Assembly (NCBI RefSeq): GCF_023923205.1
Contig: NZ_CP099490.1
Location: 2,046,001-2,110,000, forward strand
Source: Ornithinimicrobium cryptoxanthini
GTDB lineage: Bacteria; Actinomycetota; Actinomycetes; Actinomycetales; Dermatophilaceae
DNA: 64,000 bases
Direction: 5' to 3'
Below the pieces are notes generated by a model that searched no databases, was not told where the DNA came from, and saw nothing but the letters and a program-made list of their open reading frames with translations. Shown here piece after piece: positions 54,636 to 64,000 of this stretch (position 1 is the stretch's first letter; every line of letters starts with the position of its first letter). Made by a program: the position numbers and the translations under genes.

Positions 54636-54786
54636 TGTCCTCCCACTGACAGTGCCCCACGGCTGAGGCACACCTCCCCCAGCAACGCACCACCGGCGCG
54701 GATGCTTCCCATGGGGTCGGCACAGCGCGCCGACCCGCGTATGACGCATGCTTTCCGCGCAGTCTCTGACCCTTCCACCAGTCCTC

Positions 54787-54815
54787 ATGACAAGTTATGC
54801 TGCAACCTGCATAGT
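54787..54815 (+). promoter_or_regulatory. gltB promoter with inverted repeat
   Basis: ATGACA (54787-54792), 17 nt, CATAGT (54810-54815). Within and next to the spacer TATGC (54796-54800) and GCATA (54809-54813) form a dyad, which could be an operator of a nitrogen-responsive regulator. It does not match the GlnR pattern I know. Confidence 0.45.
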
Positions 54816-54972
54816 TATGTGACGTTCGCCACGGTTCCGTCCGGGAGCCACGTGCAGCGTCTACAGTCACCGCAGCAGTTTCCGGCGCTTCCCGGGAGCT
54901 GCGCCCGCCGGGTCAACGCAGCCCCGGGTCATCTCCCCGCGGCTACAGGCTGCCCGCCCCCAGGACGGTGCC

Positions 54973-57900
54973 ATGAACCAGAGCCCCCCTCACCCGACCA
55001 CCACCGCGACCGGCCCGGTCTCTGCGACGCACCCGGTCGGCCTCTATGACGGCGCCCACGAGCACGACGCCTGTGGCGTGGCGTTCGTCGCCACCCTGCG
55101 CGGCTATCCGGGCCACGACATCGTCGCGCACGCGATCACCGCGTTGCACAACCTGGATCACCGGGGCGCGGTCGGCGCAGAACCGGACTCCGGTGACGGA
55201 GCCGGCATCTTGACTCAGGTCCCCGACCGCTTCCTGCGCGCGGTCCTGCCGGTCGAGCTCCCCGAGCCCGGGAGGTATGCCGTGGGGCTGCTCTTCCTAC
55301 CCGCCCACCGCGACGAGGGCCAGGTCCGACGTCAGGTGGACGAGATGCTGACCGGGGCCGGCCTTAAGGTGCTGGCCTGGCGTGAGGTTCCCACCCGTCC
55401 GGACATCGTGGGGCCGACGGCGCGCACGACCATGCCGTTGCTGCGCCAGGTGGTCGTGGCCTCCGCCACCGGCGAGTCCGGCCTGGACCTGGAGCGCCGC
55501 GTGTGGCTGGCACGCAAGGTGATCGAACGGCATACCGAGGTCTATCCGGTCTCCCTGTCGAGTCGCACGCTGACCTACAAGGGCATGCTGACGACCACCC
55601 AGCTGGCCGAGTTCTTCCCCGACCTCACCGACGCACGGTTCGAGTCACGGCTGGCGGTCGTGCACTCCCGCTTCTCCACCAACACCTTCCCCTCCTGGCC
55701 GCTGGCCCACCCCTATCGGATGATCGCGCACAACGGCGAGATCAACACCGTGCGGGGCAACCGCAACTGGATGCACGCCCGCGAGAGCAACCTGACGACC
55801 ACGGTGTTCCCTGGCGAGCTGGCGGACGCACTGCCCATCTGCACCCCCGGGGCCAGCGACTCGGCCACCTTCGACGAGGTGGTCGAGCTGTTGCACCTGG
55901 GCGGGCGCTCGCTGCCGCACGCCGTGCTGATGATGGTCCCGGAGGCGTGGGAGAACAACGCCGAGCTGCCCGACGAGCTGCGCGCCTTCTATGAGTTCCA
56001 CGGCACGCTGATGGAGCCCTGGGACGGCCCCATGAACCTGGTGTTCACCGATGGCACGCAGGTCGGCGGGGTCCTGGACCGCAACGGTCTGCGTCCGTCC
56101 CGCTACTGGGTCACCGAGGACGGGCTGGTCGTCCTCGGCAGCGAGACCGGCGTGCTCCCCATCCCGGAGTCCTCGGTGGTGCGCAAGGGGCGGGTCGAGC
56201 CGGGTCGGATGTTCCTGGTCGACACCGCTGCCGGCGAGATCGTCGACGACCACGCGCTCAAGGCACAACTTGCGGCGCGAGCGCCCTACCGGACCTGGTT
56301 GCAGGACAACCTGGTGCGGTTGGAGGACCTGCCCGAGCGGGTGCACGTGCGCCACACGCACGCCTCGGTGACCCGCCGGCAGCAGATCTTCGGCTACACC
56401 GAGGAGGAGCTGCGGATCATCCTCTCCCCCATGGCCCAGGCCGGCACGGAGCCGCTGGGCGCGATGGGCTCGGACACCCCGATCGCCGCGCTGTCGACGC
56501 GGCCCCGGTTGCTCTTCGACTACTTCGTCGGGGCGTTCGCCCAGGTGACCAACCCACCGCTGGACGCCATCCGGGAGGAGATCGTCACCTCCCTGGCCTC
56601 CTCGACCGGCCCTGAGGCCAACCTGCTCGAGGAGAGTCCCGCCCACGCCCGCCAGGTCGTCCTGGACTTCCCCGTCATCGACAACGACCAGCTCGCGGCG
56701 CTGCGCCACATCAACCTGGAGGGCCAGCGCCCTGACTTCGCTCCCGTCGTCATCCGGGGCCTCTATCGGGTCGACGGCGGCGGCGACGCGCTCGAGGCAC
56801 GACTGGAGGAGATCTGCGCACAGGTCTCCGAGGCCGTGGCCCGCGGGGCCTTCTTCATCGTGCTGTCGGACCGGCACGCGGACCGGGAGCATGCCCCCAT
56901 CCCGTCCCTGCTGCTGACCAGCGCGGTCCACCACCACCTCGTTCGCGAGCACACGCGCACCCGAGTGGGCCTGCTCGTGGAGGCCGGCGACGTGCGCGAG
57001 GTGCACCATGTTGCCCTGCTCGTCGCCTTCGGCGCGGCCGCGGTCAACCCCTATCTGGCGATGGAGTCGGTTGAGGACCTGTGCCGCTCAGGCCAGCAGC
57101 TCGACGGCCTCGACCCGGACGTCGCGATCGCCAACCTGATCAGGGCGCTGGGCAAGGGCGTGCTGAAGGTGATGAGCAAGATGGGCATCTCGACGGTCTC
57201 CTCCTACCGTGGCGCGCAGACCTTCGAGGCCCTGGGCCTGTCGCGGGAGCTGGTGGACCGGTGGTTCACCGGCACGACCAGCCAGCTCGACGGCGTCGGG
57301 CTGGACGTCGTCGCCGAGGAGGTGCGCCGCCGGCACAGCGTCGCCTACCCGCTGAGCGGGATCACGCCATACCACCGCAATCTCGATGTCGGTGGTGAGT
57401 ACCAGTGGCGCCGCGAAGGGCCTCCGCACCTGTTTAACCCGGAGACCGTCTTCCGGCTGCAGCACTCGACGCGCACCGGCCGCTATGACATCTTCCGGCG
57501 CTACACCGATCTGGTCGACCATCAGGCCGAGGAGCTGATGACCCTGCGCGGCCTGCTGCGCCTGACCGCCGACCGCGAGCCCGTGCCGCTGGAGGAGGTC
57601 GAGCCGGTCCAGGAGATCGTCCGGCGGTTCGCGACCGGCGCGATGAGCTATGGCTCCATCTCACGCGAGGCTCACGAGACCCTGGCCATCGCGATGAACC
57701 GGCTCGGCGGCCGCTCCAACAGCGGCGAGGGCGGTGAGGAACCGGATCGCCTCCTCGACCCCGAGCGACGCTCCGCGATCAAGCAGGTCGCCTCGGGCCG
57801 GTTCGGGGTGACCAGCGCCTATCTGGTCAGCGCGGACGACATCCAGATCAAGGTGGCGCAGGGCGCCAAGCCCGGCGAGGGTGGTCAGCTGCCGCCGGGC

Positions 57901-59556
57901 AAGGTCTATCCCTGGATCGCCGCGACCCGGCACTCGACCCCCGGGGTCGGGCTCATCTCGCCGCCGCCGCACCACGACATCTATTCCATCGAGGATCTCG
58001 CCCAGCTCATCCACGACCTCAAGAACGCCAACCCCCGGGCGCGCGTGCACGTCAAGCTGGTCAGCCAGGTCGGGGTCGGCACGGTCGCGGCCGGCGTCGC
58101 CAAGGCGCACGCCGACGTCGTGCTCATCTCCGGCTTCGACGGGGGCACCGGGGCCAGCCCGCTCACCTCGCTGAAGCATGCGGGCACACCGTGGGAGCTG
58201 GGCCTGGCGGAGACGCAGCAGACGCTGCTGCGCAACGGGCTGCGCGACCGGATCACGGTGCAGGTCGACGGCCAGCTCAAAACCGGCCGCGACGTGATCA
58301 TCGCCGCGCTGCTGGGCGCCGAGGAGTTCGGCTTCGCCACGGCCGCACTGGTCGTCTCCGGCTGCGTGATGATGCGCGTGTGCCACCTGGACACCTGCCC
58401 GGTGGGGGTGGCCACCCAGAACCCCGAGCTGCGCGAGCGTTTCACGGGGCAGGCCGAGCACGTCATCACCTTCTTCGAGTTCATCGCCGAGCAGGTGCGC
58501 GAGCAGCTGGCTGCGCTCGGCTATCGCACCCTGGATGAGGTGATCGGTCGGGTGGACCTGCTCGACACGGTGGCCGCCGTGGATCACTGGAAGGCGGCCG
58601 GACTGGACCTGGCACCGATCCTGCACGCCGAGGACGTCCCTGAGGGCACGGCGCTGCGGCGCACCAGGACCCAGGACCACGGACTGGACCGGGCGCTCGA
58701 TCACGACCTGATCGCGGCCGCGCAACCGGCGCTGCTGCACCGCTCCCCGGTCACCGCGCAGTTTGCTGTGCGCAACGTGCACCGGACGGTCGGCACGCTG
58801 CTCGGGCACGAGGTCACCAGGCGTCACGGACCGGATGGCCTGCCCGACGGCACCATCGACGTGACCCTGACCGGCTCGGCCGGCCAGTCCCTCGGGGCCT
58901 TCCTCCCCCGCGGCATCCGGCTGCGGATGGTCGGCGACGCCAACGACTACGTCGGCAAGGGGCTGTCCGGCGGACACGTCGTCGTGCGACCACCCGAGCA
59001 GGCGAGTTTCGTCGCGGCCGACCAGGTCATCGCCGGCAACGTCATCGGCTATGGCGCCACGTCCGGTCAGCTCAACCTCCGCGGTCGGGTCGGCGAGCGC
59101 TTCTGCGTGCGCAACTCCGGCGCTGTCGCGGTCGTGGAGGGCGTGGGCGACCACGCGCTGGAATATATGACCGGAGGCACGGTGCTGATCCTCGGTCCCA
59201 CCGGCCGCAACCTGGGCGCCGGGATGTCCGGTGGCACGGCATACTGCCTCGATCTCGTGTCCGCGAAGGTCAACCAGTCCGCGTTGACCACCGGCGACCT
59301 CCTGCTGGAGCAGCTGGAGCCGGGCGGACTCACGGCCGGGATCCTGCACGCCCTGCTCACCGAGCACGTCGAGCTGACCGGGTCGTCCGTGGCCCAGGAC
59401 GTCCTGGCGACACCGGACTGGCCCGCCCGGTTCACCCAGATCACCCCGCGGACGTATGCCGGGGTGCTCCGGATCCGCGACGAGGTGCAGGCCCGCGGAG
59501 ACGACCCGGACGGACCGCACGCGTGGCAACTCATCCTGGAGGACTCCCATGGCTGA
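54973..59556 (+). CDS. gltB: glutamate synthase, large subunit
   Basis: A 1527-residue NADPH-GOGAT alpha subunit. An N-terminal propeptide of 33 residues is cut before Cys34 ([12 protein letters not shown]), the Ntn amidotransferase nucleophile. Then the central domain, the FMN-binding TIM barrel ([20 protein letters not shown]) and the 3Fe-4S cysteines in [17 protein letters not shown], and the C-terminal beta-helix ([10 protein letters not shown]). It makes glutamate from glutamine and 2-oxoglutarate. ATG 54973 overlaps nothing; gltD starts 8 nt before its stop. Confidence 0.97.
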   Translation: MNQSPPHPTTTATGPVSATHPVGLYDGAHEHDACGVAFVATLRGYPGHDIVAHAITALHNLDHRGAVGAEPDSGDGAGILTQVPDRFLRAVLPVELPEPGRYAVGLLFLPAHRDEGQVRRQVDEMLTGAGLKVLAWREVPTRPDIVGPTARTTMPLLRQVVVASATGESGLDLERRVWLARKVIERHTEVYPVSLSSRTLTYKGMLTTTQLAEFFPDLTDARFESRLAVVHSRFSTNTFPSWPLAHPYRMIAHNGEINTVRGNRNWMHARESNLTTTVFPGELADALPICTPGASDSATFDEVVELLHLGGRSLPHAVLMMVPEAWENNAELPDELRAFYEFHGTLMEPWDGPMNLVFTDGTQVGGVLDRNGLRPSRYWVTEDGLVVLGSETGVLPIPESSVVRKGRVEPGRMFLVDTAAGEIVDDHALKAQLAARAPYRTWLQDNLVRLEDLPERVHVRHTHASVTRRQQIFGYTEEELRIILSPMAQAGTEPLGAMGSDTPIAALSTRPRLLFDYFVGAFAQVTNPPLDAIREEIVTSLASSTGPEANLLEESPAHARQVVLDFPVIDNDQLAALRHINLEGQRPDFAPVVIRGLYRVDGGGDALEARLEEICAQVSEAVARGAFFIVLSDRHADREHAPIPSLLLTSAVHHHLVREHTRTRVGLLVEAGDVREVHHVALLVAFGAAAVNPYLAMESVEDLCRSGQQLDGLDPDVAIANLIRALGKGVLKVMSKMGISTVSSYRGAQTFEALGLSRELVDRWFTGTTSQLDGVGLDVVAEEVRRRHSVAYPLSGITPYHRNLDVGGEYQWRREGPPHLFNPETVFRLQHSTRTGRYDIFRRYTDLVDHQAEELMTLRGLLRLTADREPVPLEEVEPVQEIVRRFATGAMSYGSISREAHETLAIAMNRLGGRSNSGEGGEEPDRLLDPERRSAIKQVASGRFGVTSAYLVSADDIQIKVAQGAKPGEGGQLPPGKVYPWIAATRHSTPGVGLISPPPHHDIYSIEDLAQLIHDLKNANPRARVHVKLVSQVGVGTVAAGVAKAHADVVLISGFDGGTGASPLTSLKHAGTPWELGLAETQQTLLRNGLRDRITVQVDGQLKTGRDVIIAALLGAEEFGFATAALVVSGCVMMRVCHLDTCPVGVATQNPELRERFTGQAEHVITFFEFIAEQVREQLAALGYRTLDEVIGRVDLLDTVAAVDHWKAAGLDLAPILHAEDVPEGTALRRTRTQDHGLDRALDHDLIAAAQPALLHRSPVTAQFAVRNVHRTVGTLLGHEVTRRHGPDGLPDGTIDVTLTGSAGQSLGAFLPRGIRLRMVGDANDYVGKGLSGGHVVVRPPEQASFVAADQVIAGNVIGYGATSGQLNLRGRVGERFCVRNSGAVAVVEGVGDHALEYMTGGTVLILGPTGRNLGAGMSGGTAYCLDLVSAKVNQSALTTGDLLLEQLEPGGLTAGILHALLTEHVELTGSSVAQDVLATPDWPARFTQITPRTYAGVLRIRDEVQARGDDPDGPHAWQLILEDSHG

Positions 59557-61006
59557 CCCGCGCGGCTTCCTGACCCACCGGGACCGTGAGCCCCAGCCCA
59601 GCCGGCCGGTGCCAGTGCGGATCATGGACTGGAAGGAGGTGCACACCGCCCAGGAGGACGGCACGCTGCGCCGCCAGGCCGGTCGGTGCATGGACTGCGG
59701 CATCCCGTTCTGTCATCAGGGGTGCCCGCTGGGCAACCTGATCCCGGAGTGGAACGACCTGACCCGTCGCGGCAACTTCCGCGAGGCCATCGAGCGGCTG
59801 CACGCGACCAACAACTTCCCGGAGTTCACCGGTCGGTTGTGCCCGGCACCGTGTGAGACGGCCTGCGTGCTGGGCATCAGCCAGCCCGCGGTCACGATCA
59901 AGCAGGTCGAGCTGTCGATCGTGGACCGGGCCTTCGACAACGGCCTGGTGTCCGCGCAGGAGCCGGACTGGCTCAGCGGGCGGACCATCGCCGTCGTCGG
60001 TTCCGGACCCGCCGGCCTGGCCGCCGCCCAGCAGCTGGGGCGCGCCGGACACACCGTCGTGGTCTTTGAGCGGGACGACGCGATCGGCGGACTCCTCCGT
60101 TATGGCATCCCCGAGTTCAAGATGGAGAAGTCCGTCCTGGACCGCCGACTGGTCCAGCTGCGGGCGGAGGGCATCCGCTTCCGCACCGGCGTGACCATCG
60201 GTGGTGACGGGGAGGACGACCTCACGCTGGCCGAGCTGTCCGAGCGCTTCGACGCCGTCGTCGTGGCGGTCGGGTCGACGGTCCCTCGCCCGCTGGGCGT
60301 CGCGGGTCAGCAGATCGCGGGTGTGCACCCGGCCATGGACTATCTGGTGCCCGCCAACCGCGAGGCGCTCGGGGCCGCGCGCGGCCTGGATGCGGCCGGC
60401 AAGCGCGTCGTCATCGTGGGTGGCGGTGACACCGGGTCGGACTGCTTCGGCACCGCCATCCGTCAGGGCGCTGCGAGCGTCACCCAGCTCGACATCCGGC
60501 CCCAACCGTCCACCGACCGCCCGGAGCACCACCCGTGGCCGATGTATCCCCTGATCCACCGGGTCAGCGAGTCCCACGAGGAGGGCGGCGAGCGGGTCTT
60601 CGGCGTCAACACCCTCGAGGTGCTCACCCAGGACGGGGTGGTCACCGGGGTCCACATCGTGGACGGCGAGCGCGTCGACGGCTGGTTTGACGCACAGGCC
60701 GGCACGGAGCGGACGATCCCGGCCGACCTGGTGCTCGTCGCTCTCGGCTTCACCGGACCGGACCCGGTCATCCGCACGGGGACGACGCTGGCCACCACGG
60801 CACGGGGCACCCTGGCCCGGGACGAGGACTACGCCACGGAGCAGACCGGCGTCTTCGTGGCCGGTGATGCCGGTCGCGGACAGTCCCTGATCGTGTGGGC
60901 GATCGCCGAGGGCAGGGCCTGTGCAGCCGCGGTCGACCGCTATCTCACGGGCACCACCACGCTCCCGTCCCCGGTGCGCCCCTCGGACGCCCCGATCGCC
61001 GTCTGA
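59549..61006 (+). CDS. gltD: glutamate synthase, small subunit
   Basis: A 485-residue beta subunit that takes electrons from NADPH via FAD and two 4Fe-4S centres to GltB. Cysteines lie in [17 protein letters not shown] and [17 protein letters not shown] motif [20 protein letters not shown] and NADPH motif [14 protein letters not shown] follow. The ATG at 59549, with GGAGG before it, starts 8 nt upstream of the gltB stop. Confidence 0.97.
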   Translation: MADPRGFLTHRDREPQPSRPVPVRIMDWKEVHTAQEDGTLRRQAGRCMDCGIPFCHQGCPLGNLIPEWNDLTRRGNFREAIERLHATNNFPEFTGRLCPAPCETACVLGISQPAVTIKQVELSIVDRAFDNGLVSAQEPDWLSGRTIAVVGSGPAGLAAAQQLGRAGHTVVVFERDDAIGGLLRYGIPEFKMEKSVLDRRLVQLRAEGIRFRTGVTIGGDGEDDLTLAELSERFDAVVVAVGSTVPRPLGVAGQQIAGVHPAMDYLVPANREALGAARGLDAAGKRVVIVGGGDTGSDCFGTAIRQGAASVTQLDIRPQPSTDRPEHHPWPMYPLIHRVSESHEEGGERVFGVNTLEVLTQDGVVTGVHIVDGERVDGWFDAQAGTERTIPADLVLVALGFTGPDPVIRTGTTLATTARGTLARDEDYATEQTGVFVAGDAGRGQSLIVWAIAEGRACAAAVDRYLTGTTTLPSPVRPSDAPIAV

Positions 61007-61013
61007 GGCTGCC

Positions 61014-61019
61014 TAGACT
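61014..61019 (+). promoter_or_regulatory. -10 box for MBL hydrolase, leaderless type
   Basis: TAGACT ends 6 nt before the ATG at 61026, 8 nt after the gltD stop, so the hydrolase gene may be transcribed apart from gltBD. Confidence 0.5.
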
Positions 61020-61025
61020 CAGACC

Positions 61026-61724
61026 ATGGCCGACAACACCGCTTCCGACAGTCCCTCCCACGACGCGCGGCAGCGCGCCCATGTGGAGCCAGGTGGACCG
61101 TTCTGGCTGGACCACCTGGGCACCGCGATCGTGCGCAAGGGCAGCGTGTCCGAGATGGACAACAACGCCTATCTGATCACCTGTCGGCGCAGCGAGGAGC
61201 AGTTGCTCATCGACGCGGCCGCCGAGCCGGACCGGCTGCGTGATCTCGTGGCGGCAGGATCGGGGCGGCTCGACGTCCTGGTGACGACGCACCGGCACTG
61301 GGACCACCACCGGGCGCTGGCGGACCTCGTGCAGGGCTACTCCCCCCGCACGGCCGCAGGGGAGCAGGACGCGGGTGAGCTGCCGGTCACCCCGGACGTG
61401 GCGCTGGGTCACGGCGATCAGATCGCGGTGGGCGAGCTCAGCCTGGACGTGATCGCGCTGCGCGGACACACCCCGGGCTCGGTGGCCCTGGCCCTGACCG
61501 ACGGGGCCGGGCGCGTGCATCTGTTCACCGGCGACAGCCTCTTCCCCGGCGGGCCGGGCAAGACCCCTGACGCCGCCGCGTTCACCTCGCTGATGGACGA
61601 CCTCGAGTCCCGCGTCTTCGACGTCTATCCCGACAACACCGTGGTCCACCCCGGCCACGGGGACAGCACCACGATCGGCGCCGAGCGCCCGCACCTGACG
61701 ACGTGGCGCGACCGCGGGTGGTGA
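61026..61724 (+). CDS. MBL-fold metallo-hydrolase (glyoxalase II-like)
   Basis: A 232-residue metallo-beta-lactamase-fold protein. The metal motif is HRHWDHH (His89, His91, Asp93, His94), with more ligands in DSLFPGG and HPGHGDST. Such proteins include glyoxalase II and hydroxyacylglutathione hydrolases, but with the actinobacterial thiol mycothiol the substrate is unknown. In actinobacteria it commonly lies near uvrA/uvrB, as here. Stop overlaps the EamA gene. Confidence 0.88.
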   Translation: MADNTASDSPSHDARQRAHVEPGGPFWLDHLGTAIVRKGSVSEMDNNAYLITCRRSEEQLLIDAAAEPDRLRDLVAAGSGRLDVLVTTHRHWDHHRALADLVQGYSPRTAAGEQDAGELPVTPDVALGHGDQIAVGELSLDVIALRGHTPGSVALALTDGAGRVHLFTGDSLFPGGPGKTPDAAAFTSLMDDLESRVFDVYPDNTVVHPGHGDSTTIGAERPHLTTWRDRGW

Positions 61725-62605
61725 CAGACCCACCGTCCAGGGATCGCGGGGTCACCGCTGCGCTCCAGGGGCACCCCATCCTGCTGGTCCTCGCTGCGGT
61801 CCTGTCCGTCCAGTTCGGCGGTGCGCTGGCGGCCACCCTGCTGCCGCTCATCGGTGTCTTCGGGTCGGTGCTGCTGCGCATCCTGCTCGCCGCCGTCATG
61901 CTGGTGGCCCTGGTCCGCCCACGCTGGCGGGGCCGCAGCCGGGAGGACTGGCTGACGGTCACGATGTTCGCCCTCGCCCTCACCTGCATGAATGTGGCGT
62001 TCTATGCCTCCCTGGAGCGGCTGCCGATCGGCGTCGCGGTCACCATCGAGTTCCTCGGCCCGCTGACCCTCGCCGCAGCCATGTCCCGGCGGTGGCGAGA
62101 CATCAGCGCGGTCGCCCTGGCGGTCGTGGGCGTCGTGCTGATCTCTGAGGTCCTGACCGTGCCCTGGGCCCAGATGGACCTGGTGGGCATCGGTCTGGCC
62201 GCGGCGGCCGGCGGCTTCTGGGCGTGCTACATCCTGCTCAGCGGTCGCACAGGTGCCCGGTTCGAGGGCCTGGACGGCATGGCCATCGCGCTGGTGATCG
62301 GCGGCGTGGCCATGCTGCCGCTGGGACTCTTCGACGCCGGCACCTCGCTCCTGGACGGAGAGGTCTTGTTGCGCGGACTGGGCATCGCGTTGTTGTCCTC
62401 GGCGATCCCCTACTCCCTCGAGCTGCTTGCCCTGCGCCGACTCTCGGCCGGTGTCTTCGGCATTCTGCTCAGCCTGGAGCCGGCCGCCGCTGCCCTCGCG
62501 GGTCTGTTGGTGCTGGGACAGACCCTGGCCCCCTCGCAGCTGGTCGGCATGGCCCTGGTGGTGTGCGCCAGCATCGCCGTCCTCGGTCGGCGCGGCCGGG
62601 TCTAG
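61721..62605 (+). CDS. EamA/DMT family transporter
   Basis: A membrane protein of 294 residues with ten predicted spans in two EamA repeats (AAVLSVQFGGALAATLLPL; GIGLAAAAGGFWACYILLSG), related to RhtA-type exporters of amino acids or metabolites. Substrate not predictable. Start GTG 61721 overlaps the MBL stop as GTGA; GTG 61703 is in frame and possible. Ends before a terminator hairpin facing terC. Confidence 0.85.
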   Translation: MTDPPSRDRGVTAALQGHPILLVLAAVLSVQFGGALAATLLPLIGVFGSVLLRILLAAVMLVALVRPRWRGRSREDWLTVTMFALALTCMNVAFYASLERLPIGVAVTIEFLGPLTLAAAMSRRWRDISAVALAVVGVVLISEVLTVPWAQMDLVGIGLAAAAGGFWACYILLSGRTGARFEGLDGMAIALVIGGVAMLPLGLFDAGTSLLDGEVLLRGLGIALLSSAIPYSLELLALRRLSAGVFGILLSLEPAAAALAGLLVLGQTLAPSQLVGMALVVCASIAVLGRRGRV

Positions 62606-62606
62606 C

Positions 62607-62627
62607 TGTACTGCCCGGGGCGGTACA
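62607..62627. terminator. bidirectional hairpin between EamA gene and terC
   Basis: A 9-bp stem (TGTACTGCC against GGCGGTACA, one G-T pair) with a 3-nt loop fills the 23-nt gap between the two convergent stop codons. It is a good candidate for ending both transcripts. Confidence 0.65.
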
Positions 62628-62628
62628 T

Positions 62629-63735
62629 CTAGCGGGGGCGCGCCGAGCCATCCGCGTCCTCGGTGCCGGGAGTGTCCTCGTCCTGGTCATAGAACCCGGG
62701 CGAGGCGCCCTCGTGCACCGAGAGCTGCTCGACCTCGAGCCTCTTGGCGTCCCTGCTGCTCTTCAGGAGACTGAGGACCGTGGTGATCACGAGGATGCCG
62801 ATGATGACGGTCAGGGACAGCCAGATCGGGATCTCCGGCGCCCACTCGAAGGGTTCACCGCCGTTGATGAAGCTCAGCTCGTTGACGTGCATCGCGTGGA
62901 AGATCAGCTTCAGGCCGATGAAGGCCAGCAGCACCGCCAGGCCTAGGCCCAGGTAGACCAGCTTGACCAGGAGGTTGCCGATGAGGAAGTAGAGCTGGCG
63001 CAGCCCCATCAGGGCGAAGATGTTGGCCATCAGGACCAGGAACGGGTCCTGGGTCAGGCCGAAGATCGCCGGGATCGAGTCGAGCGCAAAGAGCAGGTCG
63101 GTCATGCCCAGCGCCAGGATGACCAGCAGCATCGGGGTGAAGACGCGCTTGCCGTTCTGGACGGCGCTGAGCTTCTTGCCGTGGTCCCACGACTCAGTGA
63201 AGGGCAGCACCTTCTGCACAAACTTGATGAGCTTGCTCTCTTCTTCCGCGTCCTCCTCGTCGCCCCCGATGTTCTCCTTGGCCAGTTTGACCGCTGTGTA
63301 GATGAGGAAGGCGCCGAAGATGTAGAACACCCACGACCAGGCCTCGATGGCCTGCGCGCCGAGCATGATGAAGATGGCCCGGAGGATGAGCGCGATGACG
63401 ATGCCGATCAGCAGCGCGTACTGCTGATACATCCGCGGCACCTTGAGGTTGGCCATGATGATGATGAAGATGAACAGGTTGTCGATGGACAACGAGTACT
63501 CCGTGAGCCACCCGGCGAAGAACTCGCCACCGAGCTGATTTCCGCCGACCACCCAGACATAGATCCCGAAGGCGACCGCCAGCCCCACATAGATGCTGAG
63601 GGCGGTGCCCGTCTCCCTGTTGCTCGGGACGTGCGGCCGCCGCCCAAGGATGATCACGTCGAAGAGGAGCACGATGATCATCGCGCCGACGAAGATCATG
63701 GCAGTGCTGGCGGGAACGAATGCGTTGTCGAACAA
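62629..63735 (-). CDS. TerC family membrane protein, likely manganese exporter
   Basis: A 368-residue TerC protein with about eight to nine spans. The acidic motifs of the family are seen in YSLSIDNLFIFIIIMANL and MTDLLFALDSIPAIFGLTQD (Asp pairs in membrane). A charged cytosolic loop (EEDAEEESKL) separates the halves. TerC homologues (MeeF/MeeY) export or handle Mn2+, and the yybP-ykoY riboswitch upstream supports this here. It starts with TTG at 63735, with GGAAGG about 10 nt upstream. Confidence 0.9.
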   Translation of the reverse strand: MFDNAFVPASTAMIFVGAMIIVLLFDVIILGRRPHVPSNRETGTALSIYVGLAVAFGIYVWVVGGNQLGGEFFAGWLTEYSLSIDNLFIFIIIMANLKVPRMYQQYALLIGIVIALILRAIFIMLGAQAIEAWSWVFYIFGAFLIYTAVKLAKENIGGDEEDAEEESKLIKFVQKVLPFTESWDHGKKLSAVQNGKRVFTPMLLVILALGMTDLLFALDSIPAIFGLTQDPFLVLMANIFALMGLRQLYFLIGNLLVKLVYLGLGLAVLLAFIGLKLIFHAMHVNELSFINGGEPFEWAPEIPIWLSLTVIIGILVITTVLSLLKSSRDAKRLEVEQLSVHEGASPGFYDQDEDTPGTEDADGSARPR

Positions 63736-63772
63736 GGGGCGGTGGCCTTCCGGGGAGAACTACACGAGTGGC

Positions 63773-63874
63773 CGGAGGTCTCTCCCACCGGTCACTGACG
63801 ACCGGCCGACTGCCCGGGCACCAGCATGGTGCCGTGATGACGGATAGCCGACGAGATGGGGATACTCCCCTCCG
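63773..63874 (-). promoter_or_regulatory. yybP-ykoY (Mn2+) riboswitch
   Basis: On the minus strand the 5' arm CGGAGG (63869-63874) pairs with CCTCCG (63773-63778) as P1. Between them are the family's conserved loops: GGGGAGTATCCCC (63858-63870) in L1 and GGGAGAGACC (63777-63786) just before the P1 3' strand, with the CGTCATCACGG segment in the middle. These match the yybP-ykoY consensus as I know it. It lies 37 nt upstream of terC. Whether it works on transcription or translation is not clear. Confidence 0.85.
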
Positions 63875-63912
63875 CACCGCACAATTCTCTCACAGCTGGG
63901 AGCCCCCGAGCT

Positions 63913-64000
63913 TCAGCCGGCGTGCTCACGCATCTGACGAAGCTCTTTCTTCAGATCGCCGATCTCGTCCCGCAACCGGGCGGCCAGCTCGAAGTGCAGG
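63913..64000 (-). CDS. uvrB: excinuclease ABC subunit B (5' part outside window)
   Basis: The last 28 residues plus one base of the gene. They read LHFELAARLRDEIGDLKKEL then RQMREHAG and stop, the C-terminal UVR coiled-coil of UvrB that contacts UvrC. Only this end is inside the window, so the rest cannot be checked. Its position close to uvrA/uvrC is common in actinobacteria. Confidence 0.85.
   Translation of the reverse strand, partial: LHFELAARLRDEIGDLKKELRQMREHAG

Larger units (their letters stand above)
54623..54972. other. uvrA-gltB divergent intergenic region
   Basis: No gene seen. It holds the uvrA box TAACAT (54630-54635) at one end. The gltB promoter is a likely -35 ATGACA (54787-54792) with 17-nt spacer and -10 CATAGT (54810-54815). 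About 155 nt of untranslated leader precede the gltB ATG. A TCGAAC-N4-GTTCGA-type LexA site was looked for and not found. Confidence 0.6.

Noticed and set aside
54623..54700. LexA site for uvrA
   Set aside because: No GAAC-N4-GTTC near the uvrA start; only a -10-like box.
61703..61720. Upstream GTG as start of the EamA transporter
   Set aside because: Possible, but GTG 61721 overlaps the preceding stop as GTGA, the habit of operons in this window.
63194..63877. 227-residue minus-strand frame over the terC start and riboswitch
   Set aside because: It is another frame of terC and of a conserved RNA element; no homology.

Overview
The window is high-GC actinobacterial chromosome, most likely order Micrococcales and close to Intrasporangiaceae/Ornithinimicrobiaceae. 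This is inferred from gene content and order, not from a database search. Supporting signs are WhiA, RbpA and OpcA, a SufR-SufBDC-Rieske-SufSU operon, the ctaA/ctaB-tkt-tal-pgi-zwf-opcA block, the uvrA-uvrC-rapZ-yvcK-whiA-gap-pgk-tpi-secG block, GTG/TTG starts, ATGA/GTGA gene overlaps, and many TANNNT boxes 6-8 nt before a start codon, which suggests leaderless mRNAs. No tRNA, rRNA, insertion sequence, phage or CRISPR array was seen. Both window edges cut genes: a SpoU-type rRNA methyltransferase on the left and uvrB on the right.

Region by region. 1-2.9 kb: methyltransferase, TauE/SafE permease and ABC ATPase in one overlapping operon, with a divergent gene of unknown function. 3-5.5 kb: divergent glgA(glgM)/glgC for glycogen or maltose-1-phosphate. 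5.5-11.6 kb: cyanophycin genes cphB-cphA, facing a CphA-like Mur ligase that lacks the ATP-grasp domain and ends in TPR-like repeats. That gene lies 5 nt behind fabG-fabI. 13.2-16 kb: DUF3099 protein, a small Cys/His protein, SURF1, an SDR-like protein and a universal stress protein. 16.1-18.5 kb: a DUF222/HNH gene with a LexA-like box in its leader and codon use unlike its neighbours. 18.5-23.7 kb: ABC exporter, ABC-F ATPase, zinc metallopeptidase and an acVLRF1-type peptidyl-tRNA hydrolase. 23.8-30.4 kb: the SUF iron-sulfur operon. 30.6-34.1 kb: ABC-2 exporter and haem A/O synthesis (ctaA, ctaB). 34.3-42.7 kb: a pentose-phosphate operon ending in an OpcA/6-phosphogluconolactonase fusion. 42.7-46.5 kb: rbpA, secG and the gap-pgk-tpi glycolytic operon. 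46.7-54.6 kb: whiA, yvcK, rapZ, uvrC, uvrA. 55-61 kb: gltB-gltD. 61-64 kb: MBL-fold hydrolase, EamA transporter, and TerC under a yybP-ykoY manganese riboswitch, then the end of uvrB.

The genes are mostly housekeeping: carbon storage and central carbon flux, nitrogen storage (cyanophycin) and assimilation (GOGAT), Fe-S assembly, cytochrome oxidase maturation, fatty acid elongation and nucleotide excision repair. The most unusual points are the ATP-grasp-less CphA relative, the SOS-type box before the DUF222/HNH gene, the OpcA-Pgl fusion, a palindrome shared by the tkt and gap leaders, a duplicated whiA 3' end, and three short tandem repeats whose units are all multiples of three.
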